From assembly GCA_025352585.1 (NCBI GenBank), contig JANXTD010000660.1, positions 1 to 6,067 on the forward strand: DNA of 6,067 nucleotides. The letters run 5' to 3'. Source of the DNA: Fimbriiglobus sp. (lineage in GTDB: Bacteria; Planctomycetota; Planctomycetia; Gemmatales; Gemmataceae). The position numbers and the translations under genes were made by a program. Position 1 is the stretch's first letter. Every line of letters starts with the position of its first letter. This document shows positions 5,281-6,067 of this stretch, in pieces. The notes below the pieces were generated by a model. It did no database searches and was not told the origin of the DNA. It saw only the letters and a program-made list of their open reading frames with translations.

Positions 5281-6067
5281 GGGGCCTTCCTGGGCGGGAG
5301 TCCGCCGATCATCGTGAGGGGGATCGCGAAGCGGACTGGCTCCGGGCCGCCGAACGCCTTTGCCGGCAGTTCGAGCCTCAACGCCCCGGCGGCGGCCGGC
5401 GCGGCGAACCACACGACGCACTCGGACGACTTTCCAGGGAACACCGCGACCTTGCCGACGTTGGCGCTCGGCCGCATCGCCAGGGCGCTGCCGGCGGCGG
5501 TGAGCGTCGGGCCGGCGGCCGGCGCGTCGGCCGGGGGCGTGGCCCAGCCGTCGAAGTCGATGGCCCGCGCCACGCCGACGTTAGTGAGCTTGAGCGTCAC
5601 GCGCAGGCCGCGCTCGCGGCGGGCCTCGGGCGACTTCGCCGCGGGGTCGAGAGGGGCGACCTCGACCGCGACCACGGCGACGCGGACATCGCCCTGTTCC
5701 CAGACGGCTTGCGAAGCGTCCACCCACGCGGCGGCGGTCGGCAAACTCCCGTCGCGGCCGACGGCGGTCACCGGCTTCGGCCCCGCCTCGGGGTCGCCGG
5801 CCGGCACCCAGCCGCTCATGCCCAGCCACGACGGCAGCAGCAGCGCGAGCGTGAGCGCGGCCGCGTTCAGCCCGAAGCCGGCCCAGCCGAGCCAGCGCTG
5901 CGCCTCCAACCCGAACAGCGTCAGCCCGGCGACGGTCAGCCCCGCAGCGGCCAGCGGCACCGCGACGAAGCGGCCGTAGGGCAGTTGCGTCGCCAGCATC
6001 GCCACGCCGAACGCCGCCAGGGTGCCCAGCGCGACGTAGTGCGCGGCGACGGGCTTGGTCAGGTCGG
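5277..6067 (-). CDS. Membrane protein with C-terminal beta-sandwich domain, 5' end outside the window
   Basis: The frame is open to the right edge, so at least 262 residues are visible and the N-terminus is missing; the GTG at 6005 and a nearby ATG lie inside a transmembrane stretch and are unlikely starts. Three hydrophobic segments are visible near the N-terminal side: around [37 protein letters not shown] and [16 protein letters not shown]. The rest is soluble, with [35 protein letters not shown] and a closing [21 protein letters not shown]. This alternating pattern resembles the immunoglobulin-like domains of DUF4352-type proteins, but I do not recognise a named family. The product would be a membrane-anchored protein with an exposed beta domain. 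It is coupled to the DUF1559 gene by a 4-nt overlap, which suggests a shared role at the envelope. Confidence 0.8.

Noticed and set aside
5281..5421. N-terminal extension of the DUF1559 gene ending at 4396
   Set aside because: The extension is an Arg-rich shadow of the upstream membrane protein gene, and AGGAAGG before ATG 5280 fixes the start.

Overview
The window looks like planctomycete DNA, most likely from the Gemmataceae or a close relative. GC content is high. Three separate genes encode DUF1559 proteins, each with a type IV prepilin-like N-terminus and a C-terminal H-X9-DG motif, a family that is strongly expanded in Planctomycetes. There is also a small lipoprotein of the SGTV-DG-PL type common in that phylum. 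No rRNA, tRNA, CRISPR array, transposase or phage gene is visible.

Left part (1-575, non-coding). Positions 1-246 form one almost perfect inverted repeat: arms of 97 and 98 nt with a single unpaired base, around a 51-nt centre. The outer end of each arm carries a promoter-like pair (TTGCCG, 16 nt, TATCAT) pointing outwards. The right-hand copy would start transcription a few bases before a cobalamin riboswitch (about 257-437), recognised by its B12 box, conserved core and closing P1 stem. A leader of about 140 nt follows and ends in a strong Shine-Dalgarno sequence.

Plus-strand operon (576-2907). The riboswitch is followed by a DUF1559 prepilin-like gene, a strong hairpin terminator or attenuator, a six-helix membrane protein of the DUF6580 type (resembling ECF transporter S components), and a BtuF-type cobalamin-binding protein with no signal peptide. 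The riboswitch and the BtuF-like gene bracket the set and point to vitamin B12 acquisition or handling. No BtuB, BtuC or BtuD gene is present here. The combination of a surface prepilin-like protein, a solitary S-component-like membrane protein and a leaderless BtuF-fold protein is the most interesting content of the window.

Minus-strand genes (2918-6067). Reading right to left there is a membrane protein cut by the window edge (three visible transmembrane segments and a probable beta-sandwich domain). Its stop overlaps the start of a second DUF1559 gene by four bases (ATGA). After a 131-nt intergenic gap with a possible terminator and a promoter, a third DUF1559 gene is followed 15 nt later by the small lipoprotein gene. 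The lipoprotein gene and the BtuF-like gene converge with only 10 nt between their stop codons.
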